A DNA stretch of 64,000 nt, taken from assembly GCF_009498035.1 (NCBI RefSeq), contig NZ_CP034550.1, positions 1 to 64,000 on the forward strand, given 5' to 3'. Of this stretch, positions 39,629-47,724 are shown piece after piece. Numbering within the stretch: position 1 is the stretch's first letter; each line of letters opens with the position of its first letter. Source of the stretch: Saccharothrix syringae (lineage in GTDB: Bacteria > Actinomycetota > Actinomycetes > Mycobacteriales > Pseudonocardiaceae). Under the pieces are notes generated by a model that did no database searches, was not told the DNA's origin, and saw nothing but the letters and a program-made list of their open reading frames with translations. Both the position numbers and the translations under genes were made by a program.

Positions 39629-40243
39629 CTAGCCCGGCATCCTGGTCGACAGGTAGCCCCGGACCAGGGCCTTGGCCTCGTCCAGGATCCTCGGGTCGCC
39701 CGCGGCGTCCCGGCGGAAGGCGAGGTTGAGCACGCCGTCCGCCGCCTCGACCGCGATGGAGATCGGCAGCTGGATCTCCTCGAACGGGATGGCGAACTTC
39801 GCCGAGATCATCTCCGCGATGCGGTCGGAGATGACCGTGTTGTTGTCCCGCCGGTCGTCCAGCAGCCGCATGTCGACCACGTCGCCGAAGTGCAGCTTGG
39901 AGAAGGCGGGCACCTCGCGGTGCATCTGGACGTACACGTCGAAGATCGAGTCGACGGCGTCCCACCAGTGCTCCAGCGTGGTGGAGGTGAACCGGCCGTC
40001 CACGGTCTGGATGAACTTCTCCAGGTTGCGCAGGGTCAGCGCCTGCACGACGGCCCGCTTGTCCGGGAAGAACTGGTAGAGCGAACCGACCGCCACGCCC
40101 GCGCGCTCGGCGATCAGCGTTGTTGTCACCCCGTCGTAGCCGACCTCCTCGATGAGCTGGGCGCAGGCTTCGAGCATCCGCTCGACGCGCTTGGCGCTGC
40201 GCTGCTGCACCGGTTGGCGGCGCAGTGGGGTCGAACTGGTCAC
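39629..40243 (-). CDS. TetR family transcriptional regulator
   Basis: A 204-residue regulator. The N-terminal helix-turn-helix (about 15-65) shows ACAQLIEEVGYDGVTTTLIAERAGVAVGSLYQFFPDKRAVV, the standard TetR pattern. The C-terminal ligand-binding domain is helical with FTSTTLEHWWDAVDSIFDVY. The GTG at 40243 has AGGAG 6 bp upstream and is preferred over a much longer open frame. It is divergent from the GH1/MFS operon and probably its repressor, sharing the 120-bp gap; it could also act on the palindrome at 38382. Confidence 0.93.
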   Translation of the reverse strand: MTSSTPLRRQPVQQRSAKRVERMLEACAQLIEEVGYDGVTTTLIAERAGVAVGSLYQFFPDKRAVVQALTLRNLEKFIQTVDGRFTSTTLEHWWDAVDSIFDVYVQMHREVPAFSKLHFGDVVDMRLLDDRRDNNTVISDRIAEMISAKFAIPFEEIQLPISIAVEAADGVLNLAFRRDAAGDPRILDEAKALVRGYLSTRMPG

Positions 40244-40363
40244 GGCGACTCCTGCTGGAATGGGCTGCGGGTCTCCCATAGTGCCCGCTTGCGGGCCTCC
40301 GCACTTCACTTCACGGCGCAACACGCCTACGATCCGAACCTCTTTCACGTTTGCGAGGTGCGC

Positions 40364-41590
40364 ATGACCCTCCCGGGTGACTTCCTCTGGGGCGTGTCGA
40401 CCTCCGCCTTCCAGATCGAGGGCGCGTTCACCGCCGCGGGCAGGCAGCCGTCGGTCTGGGACGCGTTCCCGGCGTTCGGGGGGCAGGACGCCTCGGTGGC
40501 CTGCGACCACTACCACCGCTACCGCGAGGACGTCGCGCTGATGCGCGCGCTGGGCGTCAACGCCTACCGGTTCTCCGTGTCCTGGCCCCGCGTGCTGGCC
40601 GGTGACCTGGGGTTCTACGACCGGTTGGTGGACGAGCTGCTCGACGCGGGCATCGCGCCGGTCGCCACGCTGTACCACTGGGACACGCCGGTGTCGGTCG
40701 AGGAGGGCGGCGGGTGGCTCGACCGCGCCACCGCGCACCGGTTCGCCGAGTACGCGGCGGTCGTCGCGCGGCGGCTGGCCGACCGGGTGGCGCTGTGGAT
40801 CCCGGTCAACGAACCGGCGATGGTCACCCTGCTCGGGTACGCGACCGGGCAGCACGCGCCGGGCAAGGCGCTGCTGTTCGACGCCCTGCCGGCCGCCCAC
40901 CACCTCAACCTGGCCCACGGCCTGGCCGTGGGAGCGCTGCGCGCCGCGGGGGCGCGCGCCGTGGGCACGGCCAACAACCACACGCCCGCGTGGCCCGCCT
41001 CGCCCGAGGACGCCGGGGCCGCCGCCGCGTACTCCGACCTGCACAACTGGCTGTTCGCCGACCCGCTGCTGGCCGGCCGCTACCCCGACTGGCTGGCGGA
41101 CCGCCTGCCGGTCCGGGACGGCGACCTGGCGACCACCGCCGCGCCGCTCGACTTCTACGGGGTGAACTACTACAACCCCACCCGGCTGCGCGCGCCGTCG
41201 CCGGGCAACCCGCTGCCGTTCGAGCTGGTGGAGATCACCGAGCACCCGAGGACCGGGTTCGGCTGGCCGGTCGTGCCCTCGGGGCTGACCGAGGTGGTCG
41301 CTTCATTGCGAAATCGCTTTGTCGACATGCCGCCCGTGTACGTGACCGAGAGCGGGTGCAGCTACGAGCACTCCCCGGCCGACACCGCCCGCATCGAGTA
41401 CCTGGACGCGCACGTCACGGCCGCGCTGGAGGCGGGCGTGCGCGGGTACTTCGTCTGGTCGCTGCTGGACAACTTCGAGTGGGACTCCGGCTACTCGCAG
41501 CGGTTCGGCCTGGTGCACGTGGACTACGAGACGCAGGCCCGCACCCCGCGCGCGTCCTTCCACTGGTACCGCGATCGGATCGGGCGGTGA
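40364..41590 (+). CDS. GH1 family beta-glucosidase
   Basis: A 408-residue (beta/alpha)8 glycosidase that retains the anomeric configuration. The N-terminus LPGDFLWGVSTSAFQIEGA is the GH1 signature. The acid/base is Glu150 in VNEPAM and the nucleophile is Glu329 in VTESGC (ESG rather than the common ENG, a tolerated change). LYHWDTP and SLLDNFEW are further substrate-binding motifs. At about 410 residues it is slightly short for GH1. ATG 40364 has GAGGTG. The transporter gene overlaps its stop, so it may act on an imported beta-glucoside. Confidence 0.95.
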   Translation: MTLPGDFLWGVSTSAFQIEGAFTAAGRQPSVWDAFPAFGGQDASVACDHYHRYREDVALMRALGVNAYRFSVSWPRVLAGDLGFYDRLVDELLDAGIAPVATLYHWDTPVSVEEGGGWLDRATAHRFAEYAAVVARRLADRVALWIPVNEPAMVTLLGYATGQHAPGKALLFDALPAAHHLNLAHGLAVGALRAAGARAVGTANNHTPAWPASPEDAGAAAAYSDLHNWLFADPLLAGRYPDWLADRLPVRDGDLATTAAPLDFYGVNYYNPTRLRAPSPGNPLPFELVEITEHPRTGFGWPVVPSGLTEVVASLRNRFVDMPPVYVTESGCSYEHSPADTARIEYLDAHVTAALEAGVRGYFVWSLLDNFEWDSGYSQRFGLVHVDYETQARTPRASFHWYRDRIGR

Positions 41591-42810
41591 CCGCGGAGGC
41601 GCTGGCCGAGCCGGTCGCCCCGGTCCGCCGGTCGTGGATGGGCTTGCTGTTCCTGGCCAACCTCGGGCTGTGGCTCGGGATCTACGCGCCGATCCAGGTG
41701 CTGCTGCCGCGCCAGGCCGAACTGCTCGACGCCGGTGCCAAGGAGGCGGTGTTCGGGCTGGTCACCGGGGTGGGCGCGGTGGTGGCGCTGCTGGCGAACC
41801 CGCTGGCCGGGCTGGCCTCGGACCGCACCACGTCCCGGTTCGGCAGGCGGCACCCGTGGACGCTGGCGGGCGCCCTGCTCGGCGCGCTCGGCCTCGCGGT
41901 GCTCGCCTCGGCGACCACGGTCGCGGCCGTGGTGACCGGGTGGTGCCTGGTGCAGGCCGGGCTGAACGGGATGCTCGCGTCGCTGACCTCCGCCGTACCC
42001 GACCGGGTGCCCGTGCGGCAGCGGGCCAAGGTCGGCGGGCTGGTGGGCGTGTCCCAGATGCTCGGCACGGTGCTGGGCGCGGTCGTGGTGACCGTGCTGG
42101 TCACCGGCCTGCCCGCGGGCTACCTGGCGTGCGCGGCCGCGGTGGTGGCGGGCGCGCTGGTGTTCGTGCTGGCCACCCCGGACGCGAGGCTGCGCCGCGC
42201 CGACCGGCCGGCGCTGCGGTGGCGCGAGCTGTGGGTGTCGCCGCGCGCCCACCCGGACTTCGCGTGGGCGTGGGCCGCGCACTTCATGGTCAACCTGGGC
42301 AACGCGCTCGGCACGCTCTACCTGCTGTACTTCCTGGACGACGAGGTGGGCCACCCGGCACCCGAGGACGGCCTGCTGGTGCTGATGCTGCTCTACGGCG
42401 TGGCGCTGGTCGCGGGCGCGGCCTGGTTCGGCGCCCGGTCGGACCGCACCGGCCGCCGCAAGCCGTACGTGCCGGTCTCGACCGGGCTGATGGCGGGGGC
42501 GGCGCTGCTGCTGGTCGCCTGGCCGACGTGGCCGGCGGCCCTGGTGGCCGCCCCGCTGCTCGGCCTCGGCTTCGGCGGGTACTGGGCGGTCGCCCTGGCG
42601 CTGCTCACCCAGGTGCTGCCGGCCGCGTCCGACCGGGCCAAGGACCTGGGCGTGGTCAACATCGCCAACTCGCTGCCGCAGGTCGTGGCGCCCCTGCTGG
42701 CCACCGCCGCCCTCGGCGCGCTGGGCGGCTACCGGGGGCTGTTCGCGGCCTCGGCGGTCGCCACGCTGTGCGCGGCCGCGCTGGTGAGCCGGGTCCGCTC
42801 GGTGCGCTGA
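41587..42810 (+). CDS. MFS transporter, probable sugar/glycoside
   Basis: A 407-residue protein with about 12 transmembrane helices. Loop motifs are DRTTSRFGRRHPW between helices 2 and 3 and SDRTGRRKPYVPVS between helices 8 and 9, as in GPH or related sugar symporters. The GTG at 41587 overlaps the glucosidase stop (GTGA), so the two genes are translationally coupled. It probably imports the glycoside hydrolysed by the GH1 enzyme; specificity is inference. Confidence 0.92.
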   Translation: MTAEALAEPVAPVRRSWMGLLFLANLGLWLGIYAPIQVLLPRQAELLDAGAKEAVFGLVTGVGAVVALLANPLAGLASDRTTSRFGRRHPWTLAGALLGALGLAVLASATTVAAVVTGWCLVQAGLNGMLASLTSAVPDRVPVRQRAKVGGLVGVSQMLGTVLGAVVVTVLVTGLPAGYLACAAAVVAGALVFVLATPDARLRRADRPALRWRELWVSPRAHPDFAWAWAAHFMVNLGNALGTLYLLYFLDDEVGHPAPEDGLLVLMLLYGVALVAGAAWFGARSDRTGRRKPYVPVSTGLMAGAALLLVAWPTWPAALVAAPLLGLGFGGYWAVALALLTQVLPAASDRAKDLGVVNIANSLPQVVAPLLATAALGALGGYRGLFAASAVATLCAAALVSRVRSVR

Positions 42811-43223
42811 CTCCCGCGGGATCGATTCGGTTGCATCCCCCGGCGCGCGGAGCGCCGAAGCGCACGACGGGCCGGTCGAGCGGACCCCGGGTGATCGGTT
42901 GCGGTGGTGGGCCGTTGCGGCGCGGGGGCCCGGACGTCGACCGGATCGGCACGTTCACCGCATCGGGTGAAAAGTGGAACCGGCCCCCGTGCCCGCGCGG
43001 GAGGAGCGGACACAGGGGCCGGACGTGGTGCCCGCGGACCAGTGCCGGTCGGGGAGGGAAGGTGTGCACAACACCGGCCCGCGGATGTCTGGATTCGGTT
43101 GTGGAGTTCGGCTGGCCGGCGGTCCGTTCGTCGCGGTCGGGGGTTCGCACGTCCCGGACCGCCGGCCAGTAGGCGGGTGCTCGACCTCGTCGCGTCGGGG
43201 GAACGACAGGTCGGGGCCGCCCG
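42811..43223. other. Gene-free intergenic region between convergent genes
   Basis: About 410 bp between the MFS gene and minus-strand small genes. GGCCCCCGTG at about 42979 and CACAGGGGCC at about 43011 could pair loosely, but no convincing terminator, promoter or gene is seen. Confidence 0.4.
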
Positions 43224-43586
43224 TCAGTGGGCTCGGGCCACCACCCCGCGGCGCGACCGGGTGACAGGAGGGGTCACCGGCGCCGAGCGGAGGTGCCGAG
43301 CCGGGCGCGGGGCCAAACCGCCCGCGACCAGGTGCTCGTACGCGGCGCGCCACACCGAGCAGGGGCTCTTCTGCTGCCGCCACCGGCCGGAGCACTCGGG
43401 GCAGTTGCCCTTCTGGTCCGGTTCGTGCGCGGCGAGCAGGGCCCGCCACCCCTCGGTCAGCCGGGGGAGCTCGGAGCGGGCCACCGACAGGAGGGACGGG
43501 GCGTCGGCCTCGTTGGCCAGCTCGGTGAGCAGGTCCAGCCGTTCCCACACCGCGTTGCGAAGAACTTGTCCGAGGATCTCGTCCAC
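43224..43586 (-). CDS. Small hypothetical protein with a Cys-rich motif
   Basis: A 120-residue cytosolic protein, helical in the first half (VDEILGQVLRNAVWERLDLLTELANEAD). It has a CPECSGRWRQQKSPC motif that may bind metal, and a basic C-terminus. GTG 43586 is the only sensible start, 14 bp after the stop of the preceding small gene; AAAGG lies 17 bp upstream, so initiation may depend on coupling. It sits next to an XRE/TPR regulator, a common setting for small regulatory partners. Function unknown. Confidence 0.6.
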   Translation of the reverse strand: MDEILGQVLRNAVWERLDLLTELANEADAPSLLSVARSELPRLTEGWRALLAAHEPDQKGNCPECSGRWRQQKSPCSVWRAAYEHLVAGGLAPRPARHLRSAPVTPPVTRSRRGVVARAH

Positions 43587-43599
43587 CGAAACGTCACCG

Positions 43600-43920
43600 T
43601 CACCTTTCCGCCTGCTCGGCGGCCTCACGTAGCGCGGCCCTGAGCTGTACGAGTTGGTCGGCCGACAGCACCGCCGTCTCGCCCGGCGGACCGACCAGGA
43701 CCACGCGGCCCCGGTCGACCAGCACGGTGAGGCAGCGCTCCCGGTCGACCACGTCACTGCAGCGAACCCGCCACCAGTGGCGCTGCCCGGTCGTGCCGCG
43801 CCATCCGGAGCCGTGGTCGGACAGCCCCTGGACGGACACCGGAGCAAGGGGCGGAACCGGCGCGGCGGTGGCGGGCGCGTGCCCACCGGTGGTGGACCTC
43901 GTTCGCTCGACCAGCTCCAC
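43600..43920 (-). CDS. Small hypothetical protein
   Basis: A 106-residue protein with a Pro/Ala-rich N-terminal third and a compact C-terminal part (WWRVRCSDVVDRERCLTVLV, RVVLVGPPGETAVLSADQL, LRAALREAAEQAER). ATG 43920 has GAGAGGAAAC upstream. It is divergent from the XRE/TPR regulator across 213 bp and forms an operon with the Cys-motif protein. No recognised domain. Confidence 0.65.
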   Translation of the reverse strand: MELVERTRSTTGGHAPATAAPVPPLAPVSVQGLSDHGSGWRGTTGQRHWWRVRCSDVVDRERCLTVLVDRGRVVLVGPPGETAVLSADQLVQLRAALREAAEQAER

Positions 43921-44133
43921 GACGTTTCCTCTCCGTGCTCACTCGCTTACCGGAACCCAGATTGCGATGATTCAACCCGGATCGGGACGTCACAGCGCTG
44001 GCCGGTGGCCCATCCACGGTAAGCGGTCAGTGGAGTTCGGCAGGGCCGATCAGCCTCGCCGATCGGTACTTCTCGCAGTTGGGGGAGTCCCCTACTCTGC
44101 CGTTGACGCCCAAGGGACTGTGAGGGGGCGCAA

Positions 44134-45516
44134 TTGAACACCATCGGTTCGCAGAGCTCTCCTGTTACACCAGACGTCTGGGACCAGCAGGAGATGCGGG
44201 ACGCGCTGGCCAGGCGCGAGATCAGCACGGTCTACCGGCTGCTCCGCCGGCACGGCGTGTCGCAGCGCCAGATCGCGGCGCTGACGGGCCAGTCGCAGTC
44301 CGAGGTCTCGGAGATCCTCAAGGGACGCCAGGTCATGGCCTACGACGTCCTCGCGCGGATCGCCCAGGGCCTGGGTGTCCCGAGGGGGTACATGGGCCTC
44401 GCCTACGACGAGGCCACGGCAGTGCGGGTGGCCGCCACGGCGGAGGCACCCCATTCTGAGGAGGACGAGTCGGTGAAGCGAAGGAAGTTCCTCGCGCACG
44501 CCGCCGCCATCACCGTGGGCGCGGCCGTGTTCGGCACGGACTCCGGGTCTTGGGCTTCGTCGCCCGCGCAGACACCGGCGCCCGGCCGCATCGGCATGAC
44601 CGACGTCCGACAGGTCGAAGCCGCCACGCGAGCGCTCCGCACGCTCGACTACCAGTACGGCGGCGGCTCGTGCCGCGACGCCGTGGTCGCCCAGCTGTCG
44701 TGGGGGCAGCAGATGCTGGGCGCCAACGCCACCGACCTGGTCCGGGAACGCCTGTACGTCGCACTGGCCGACCTGCACAACCTCGCCGGCTGGACCTCGT
44801 TCGACACGGGCCTGTACGACTCGGCCCGCAACCACTTCGGGCAGGCGCTCGGCCTGGCCAAGCAGGGCAAGAAGGAAGAGCTGGTCGCCAACATCCTCTA
44901 CCGGATGGGCCGCGTCTACCTGCACCAGAACGCGCCGGACGACGCGCTGAAGGTGTTCCATCTCGGCCAGCTGGCCGCGCAGAACTCCGGTTCGGAACTG
45001 GCCGTCGGCATCCTGTGCGCGAACGAGGCGTGGGCCTACGCGAAGATGGGCTCCGACGACCAGACGCTCAAGCTGCTCGGCCGGGCGCGCGACGAGTTCG
45101 CCCGCGCCAACATCGCCGAGGCGCCCGCGTGGGCCAAGTTCTTCGACGCCAACGACCTGTCCGCCATGATCGGCACCGTCCACACCGAGCTGGCCCAGAT
45201 GGTCGACGCCAAGTACACGCGGACCGCCATCCCCGCGCTGACCAAGGCGATCAACGGCTACGGCGAGGACATGAGCCGCAGCCGGTCGTTCAACCTCACC
45301 TCGCTGTCGATCAACCACCTGCTCGACGGCGACATCGACCACGGCGCCCGCCTCGGCCGGCAGGCCATCGAGCTGTCCGAGGGCCTCAAGTCCGTGCGCA
45401 CCAAGGACCGGATGAAGCCGCTCCTGCGCGAGGCCGAGAAGCGCCGCAACAACCCCGATGCCCGCGAGCTCGCCGAACGCGTCGCCCGGTTCACCGGCAG
45501 CGACAGCGCCGCCTGA
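44134..45516 (+). CDS. XRE-HTH/TPR regulator (NsdA-like)
   Basis: A 460-residue protein. The N-terminal helix-turn-helix (about 20-85) reads ISTVYRLLRRHGVSQRQIAALTGQSQSEVSEILKGRQV. A Tat-like hydrophobic stretch (KRRKFLAHAAAITVGAAVFG, about 112-131) follows, then TPR repeats. Architecture and the N-terminal LNTIGSQ resemble Streptomyces NsdA-type regulators that repress differentiation and antibiotics; that equivalence is inference. TTG 44134 has GAGGGGGCG at the right distance. Upstream lies the inverted repeat GGGGA/TCCCC near 44082-44092. It overlaps the next gene if that uses ATG 45458. Confidence 0.85.
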   Translation: MNTIGSQSSPVTPDVWDQQEMRDALARREISTVYRLLRRHGVSQRQIAALTGQSQSEVSEILKGRQVMAYDVLARIAQGLGVPRGYMGLAYDEATAVRVAATAEAPHSEEDESVKRRKFLAHAAAITVGAAVFGTDSGSWASSPAQTPAPGRIGMTDVRQVEAATRALRTLDYQYGGGSCRDAVVAQLSWGQQMLGANATDLVRERLYVALADLHNLAGWTSFDTGLYDSARNHFGQALGLAKQGKKEELVANILYRMGRVYLHQNAPDDALKVFHLGQLAAQNSGSELAVGILCANEAWAYAKMGSDDQTLKLLGRARDEFARANIAEAPAWAKFFDANDLSAMIGTVHTELAQMVDAKYTRTAIPALTKAINGYGEDMSRSRSFNLTSLSINHLLDGDIDHGARLGRQAIELSEGLKSVRTKDRMKPLLREAEKRRNNPDARELAERVARFTGSDSAA

Positions 45517-46423
45517 CCCGCGCGGCGCGCCCCTGGACGGCCGGTTCACCCGCGCCGCGCTGACCTCCGTGCTCCAGCGGCTGTGCGACCGGCTCGGGTT
45601 CGCGCACCGCGACGCGCGGCTGGTCAAGTTCACCAGCAACGCCGTGTTCGACCTGCCCGGCGACCGGGTCGTGGTGCGGATCGTCGGCTCGATGAACCTG
45701 CGCCACCGCGCGCACAAGGCGGTCGAGGTCGCGCGGTGGCTCGCGGCCCACGACGTGCCCGCCGTGCGCCTGGTCGAGGGGGTCGACCAGCCGCTGGCCG
45801 TCGGCGAGCACCTGGCCACCGTCTGGCACACGGTGCCCGCCACGGGCCGCCCGGTCGACGGCCGCGACCTGGGGCGGCTGCTGCGCACGCTGCACTCGCT
45901 GCCCGAACCCGGCTTCGAGCTGCCCGCGTGGGCGCCGCTGGACGACGTGCGCAGGCGGATCGCCGACGCCGAGGAGCTGGCCGACGACGACCGCCGGTTC
46001 CTGGAGGAGCGGGCCGCCGAGCTGGCCGAGCGGCTGGCCGACCTGCGCACGGCGCTCCCACCGGGCGTGGTGCACGGCGACGCGCACCTGGGCAACCTCA
46101 TCCCCGGCCCGTCCGGACCGGTGATCTGCGACTTCGACTCCACCGGCATCGGGCCGCGCGAGTGGGACCTGAGCACCCTGCCCATCGGCGTCGCCCGGTT
46201 CGGTCACCCGGCCGAGTGGCACCGGCAACTGGCCGACGAGTACGGGTTCGACGTGGTCACCTGGCCGGGTTTCACGTTGTTGCGGCAGGTCAGGGAGCTG
46301 AAGCTGACCACCAGCGTGCTGCCGATCATGCGCAGCCACCCCGACGTGGGGCCGGAGCTGAAGGCCAGGCTGAGAACACTGAGGGTGGGTGACACCACCA
46401 CTCGGTGGACCCCATACCGTTGA
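45458..46423 (+). CDS. Aminoglycoside phosphotransferase/kinase-like (APH) protein
   Basis: Up to 321 residues. An APH fold with the catalytic loop VVHGDAHLGNLI and the metal-binding ICDFDSTGIGPREWDL. Family members phosphorylate small molecules or antibiotics; the substrate is unknown. ATG 45458 overlaps the regulator gene by 59 bp. The first 30 residues are low-complexity, so the real start may be downstream, for example GTG 45570. The link to the XRE/TPR gene suggests a shared regulatory function. Confidence 0.8.
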   Translation: MPASSPNASPGSPAATAPPDPRGAPLDGRFTRAALTSVLQRLCDRLGFAHRDARLVKFTSNAVFDLPGDRVVVRIVGSMNLRHRAHKAVEVARWLAAHDVPAVRLVEGVDQPLAVGEHLATVWHTVPATGRPVDGRDLGRLLRTLHSLPEPGFELPAWAPLDDVRRRIADAEELADDDRRFLEERAAELAERLADLRTALPPGVVHGDAHLGNLIPGPSGPVICDFDSTGIGPREWDLSTLPIGVARFGHPAEWHRQLADEYGFDVVTWPGFTLLRQVRELKLTTSVLPIMRSHPDVGPELKARLRTLRVGDTTTRWTPYR

Positions 46424-46513
46424 ACGCGGGGGCGTGGGAGAACGAACCGGTAACGCTCGGGCTCCACGCCACGACCAACGCAACGACGGGATGGCGCGAC
46501 GGGGGGCGGCGAG

Positions 46514-46801
46514 GTGCACGTGGTCGGGGACCTGCTCGGGGTGAAGCGCCGGCGCACCAGGCGGGCGCTGCGCGCGGCCCGCATGATCGACGAGGTCGTC
46601 GACACCCAGCTGCCGCTGCTCGCCGCGTTCGACGAGCAGCGCCGCCGCCGCTCGGCCGACTACCTGGCCGAACTGGTCAAGCTCGCGCAGGACTACCGCT
46701 GCTTCGCCAACGGCTGGATCGACGCCGCGGAACTCGACCGGCGCGGCCGGCGGGCCGTGACCGAGCTGACCAGGCTGCGCACCTCGTCGCGGTCGGCTTA
46801 G
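46514..46801 (+). CDS. Small basic hypothetical protein
   Basis: A 95-residue Arg-rich, helical protein (VKRRRTRRALRAARMIDEVVDTQ, ADYLAELVKLAQDYRCF). GTG 46514; the upstream GGCGGCGAG is a modest ribosome-binding site. It lies between the APH gene and the convergent NmrA-like gene. No domain recognised; it may or may not be translated. Confidence 0.5.
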   Translation: MHVVGDLLGVKRRRTRRALRAARMIDEVVDTQLPLLAAFDEQRRRRSADYLAELVKLAQDYRCFANGWIDAAELDRRGRRAVTELTRLRTSSRSA

Positions 46802-46855
46802 CGCGGTTCGCCGGGCCGGTGGGGCGCGTGCGGCTCGTCGCACCACGCCGACCGC

Positions 46856-47653
46856 TCACCGACGCCAGGCCCCCGCCGCCCACGCCTGCTCGACGTACCG
46901 CCGGAAGTCCTTGGCCGGCCGGCCCGTGACGCGCTCGACGGTGTCGGTCGCGGTGGAGGCGCCGTAGGCGTCCCAGGCGGCGATCTGGGCCTCGGCCACC
47001 TCGGCGGGGATCACCGCGCGGTAGTCGTCCGGCGTGCCCCGGTAGGTGATGGGGGTGTTCGTCCTCTCGCTGATCAGGGCCAGCGCCGCCGGGAACGACA
47101 GGACTTCCGGGCCGGTCAGCTCGTAGGTGCGGCCGTGGTGGCCCTCCTCGGTCAGCGCCCGCACGGCCACCGCCGCGATGTCGTCGGCGTCCACGAAGCC
47201 CAGCTCCCGGTCGCCGAAGGGCATCACCAGCTCGCCGGCCAGGACCGGGTCGCGGAAGAAGCCCTCGTCGAAGTTCTGGTTGAACCAGTCCGGCCGCAGG
47301 ACGGTCCAGGTCGCCGTCGAGCCCTTGACCAGGGCTTCCGCTGCGAGCAGGCGTTCGTCGCGCATTTCCTCGATCGCCCGGCTGGAGAGCAGCACGAGCC
47401 TGCGGACGCCGCGCTCGACGGCCCGGGTGACGAAGTCCGGGTCGATCGGCAGCTCGTGCGGTGCCATCAGGTAGGCGCTCCCGACGCCGTCCAGGGCCGG
47501 GGGCCAGGTCGTCGGGTCGGTCCAGTCGAAGCGCACGTCGCCGCCGTGCCGGGCCGCGCGACGCACCGGGTGGCCGGCCGCGGTGAGCTGGTCGGCCACC
47601 CGGCGGCCCGTGCTGCCGGTGGCGCCCAGGACGAGGATCGGTTGGTTCGCCAT
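46856..47653 (-). CDS. NmrA-like NAD(P)H-binding protein
   Basis: A 265-residue atypical SDR. ILVLGATGSTGRRVADQL is the Rossmann loop; VLLSSRAIEEM, WTVLRPDWFNQNF and GFVDADDIAAVAV are typical of the NmrA/TMR (azoreductase-like) group. ATG 47653 is clear. Members are redox sensors or quinone/NAD(P)H-dependent reductases; the role is undetermined. It is divergent from the NACHT gene across 71 bp. Confidence 0.9.
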   Translation of the reverse strand: MANQPILVLGATGSTGRRVADQLTAAGHPVRRAARHGGDVRFDWTDPTTWPPALDGVGSAYLMAPHELPIDPDFVTRAVERGVRRLVLLSSRAIEEMRDERLLAAEALVKGSTATWTVLRPDWFNQNFDEGFFRDPVLAGELVMPFGDRELGFVDADDIAAVAVRALTEEGHHGRTYELTGPEVLSFPAALALISERTNTPITYRGTPDDYRAVIPAEVAEAQIAAWDAYGASTATDTVERVTGRPAKDFRRYVEQAWAAGAWRR

Positions 47654-47724
47654 GGCCCGACTGAACCACCGGGGACCGACATTTTTGCGTTGTGGCTGGT
47701 GGGGACGGGCGGTATCGCTGAGCG

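Noticed and set aside
46405..46929. Alternative frame over the 46.5-kb small gene
   Set aside because: Arg/Gly/Ala-rich, overlaps the convergent gene and lacks a ribosome-binding site; the frame at 46514 is more protein-like.
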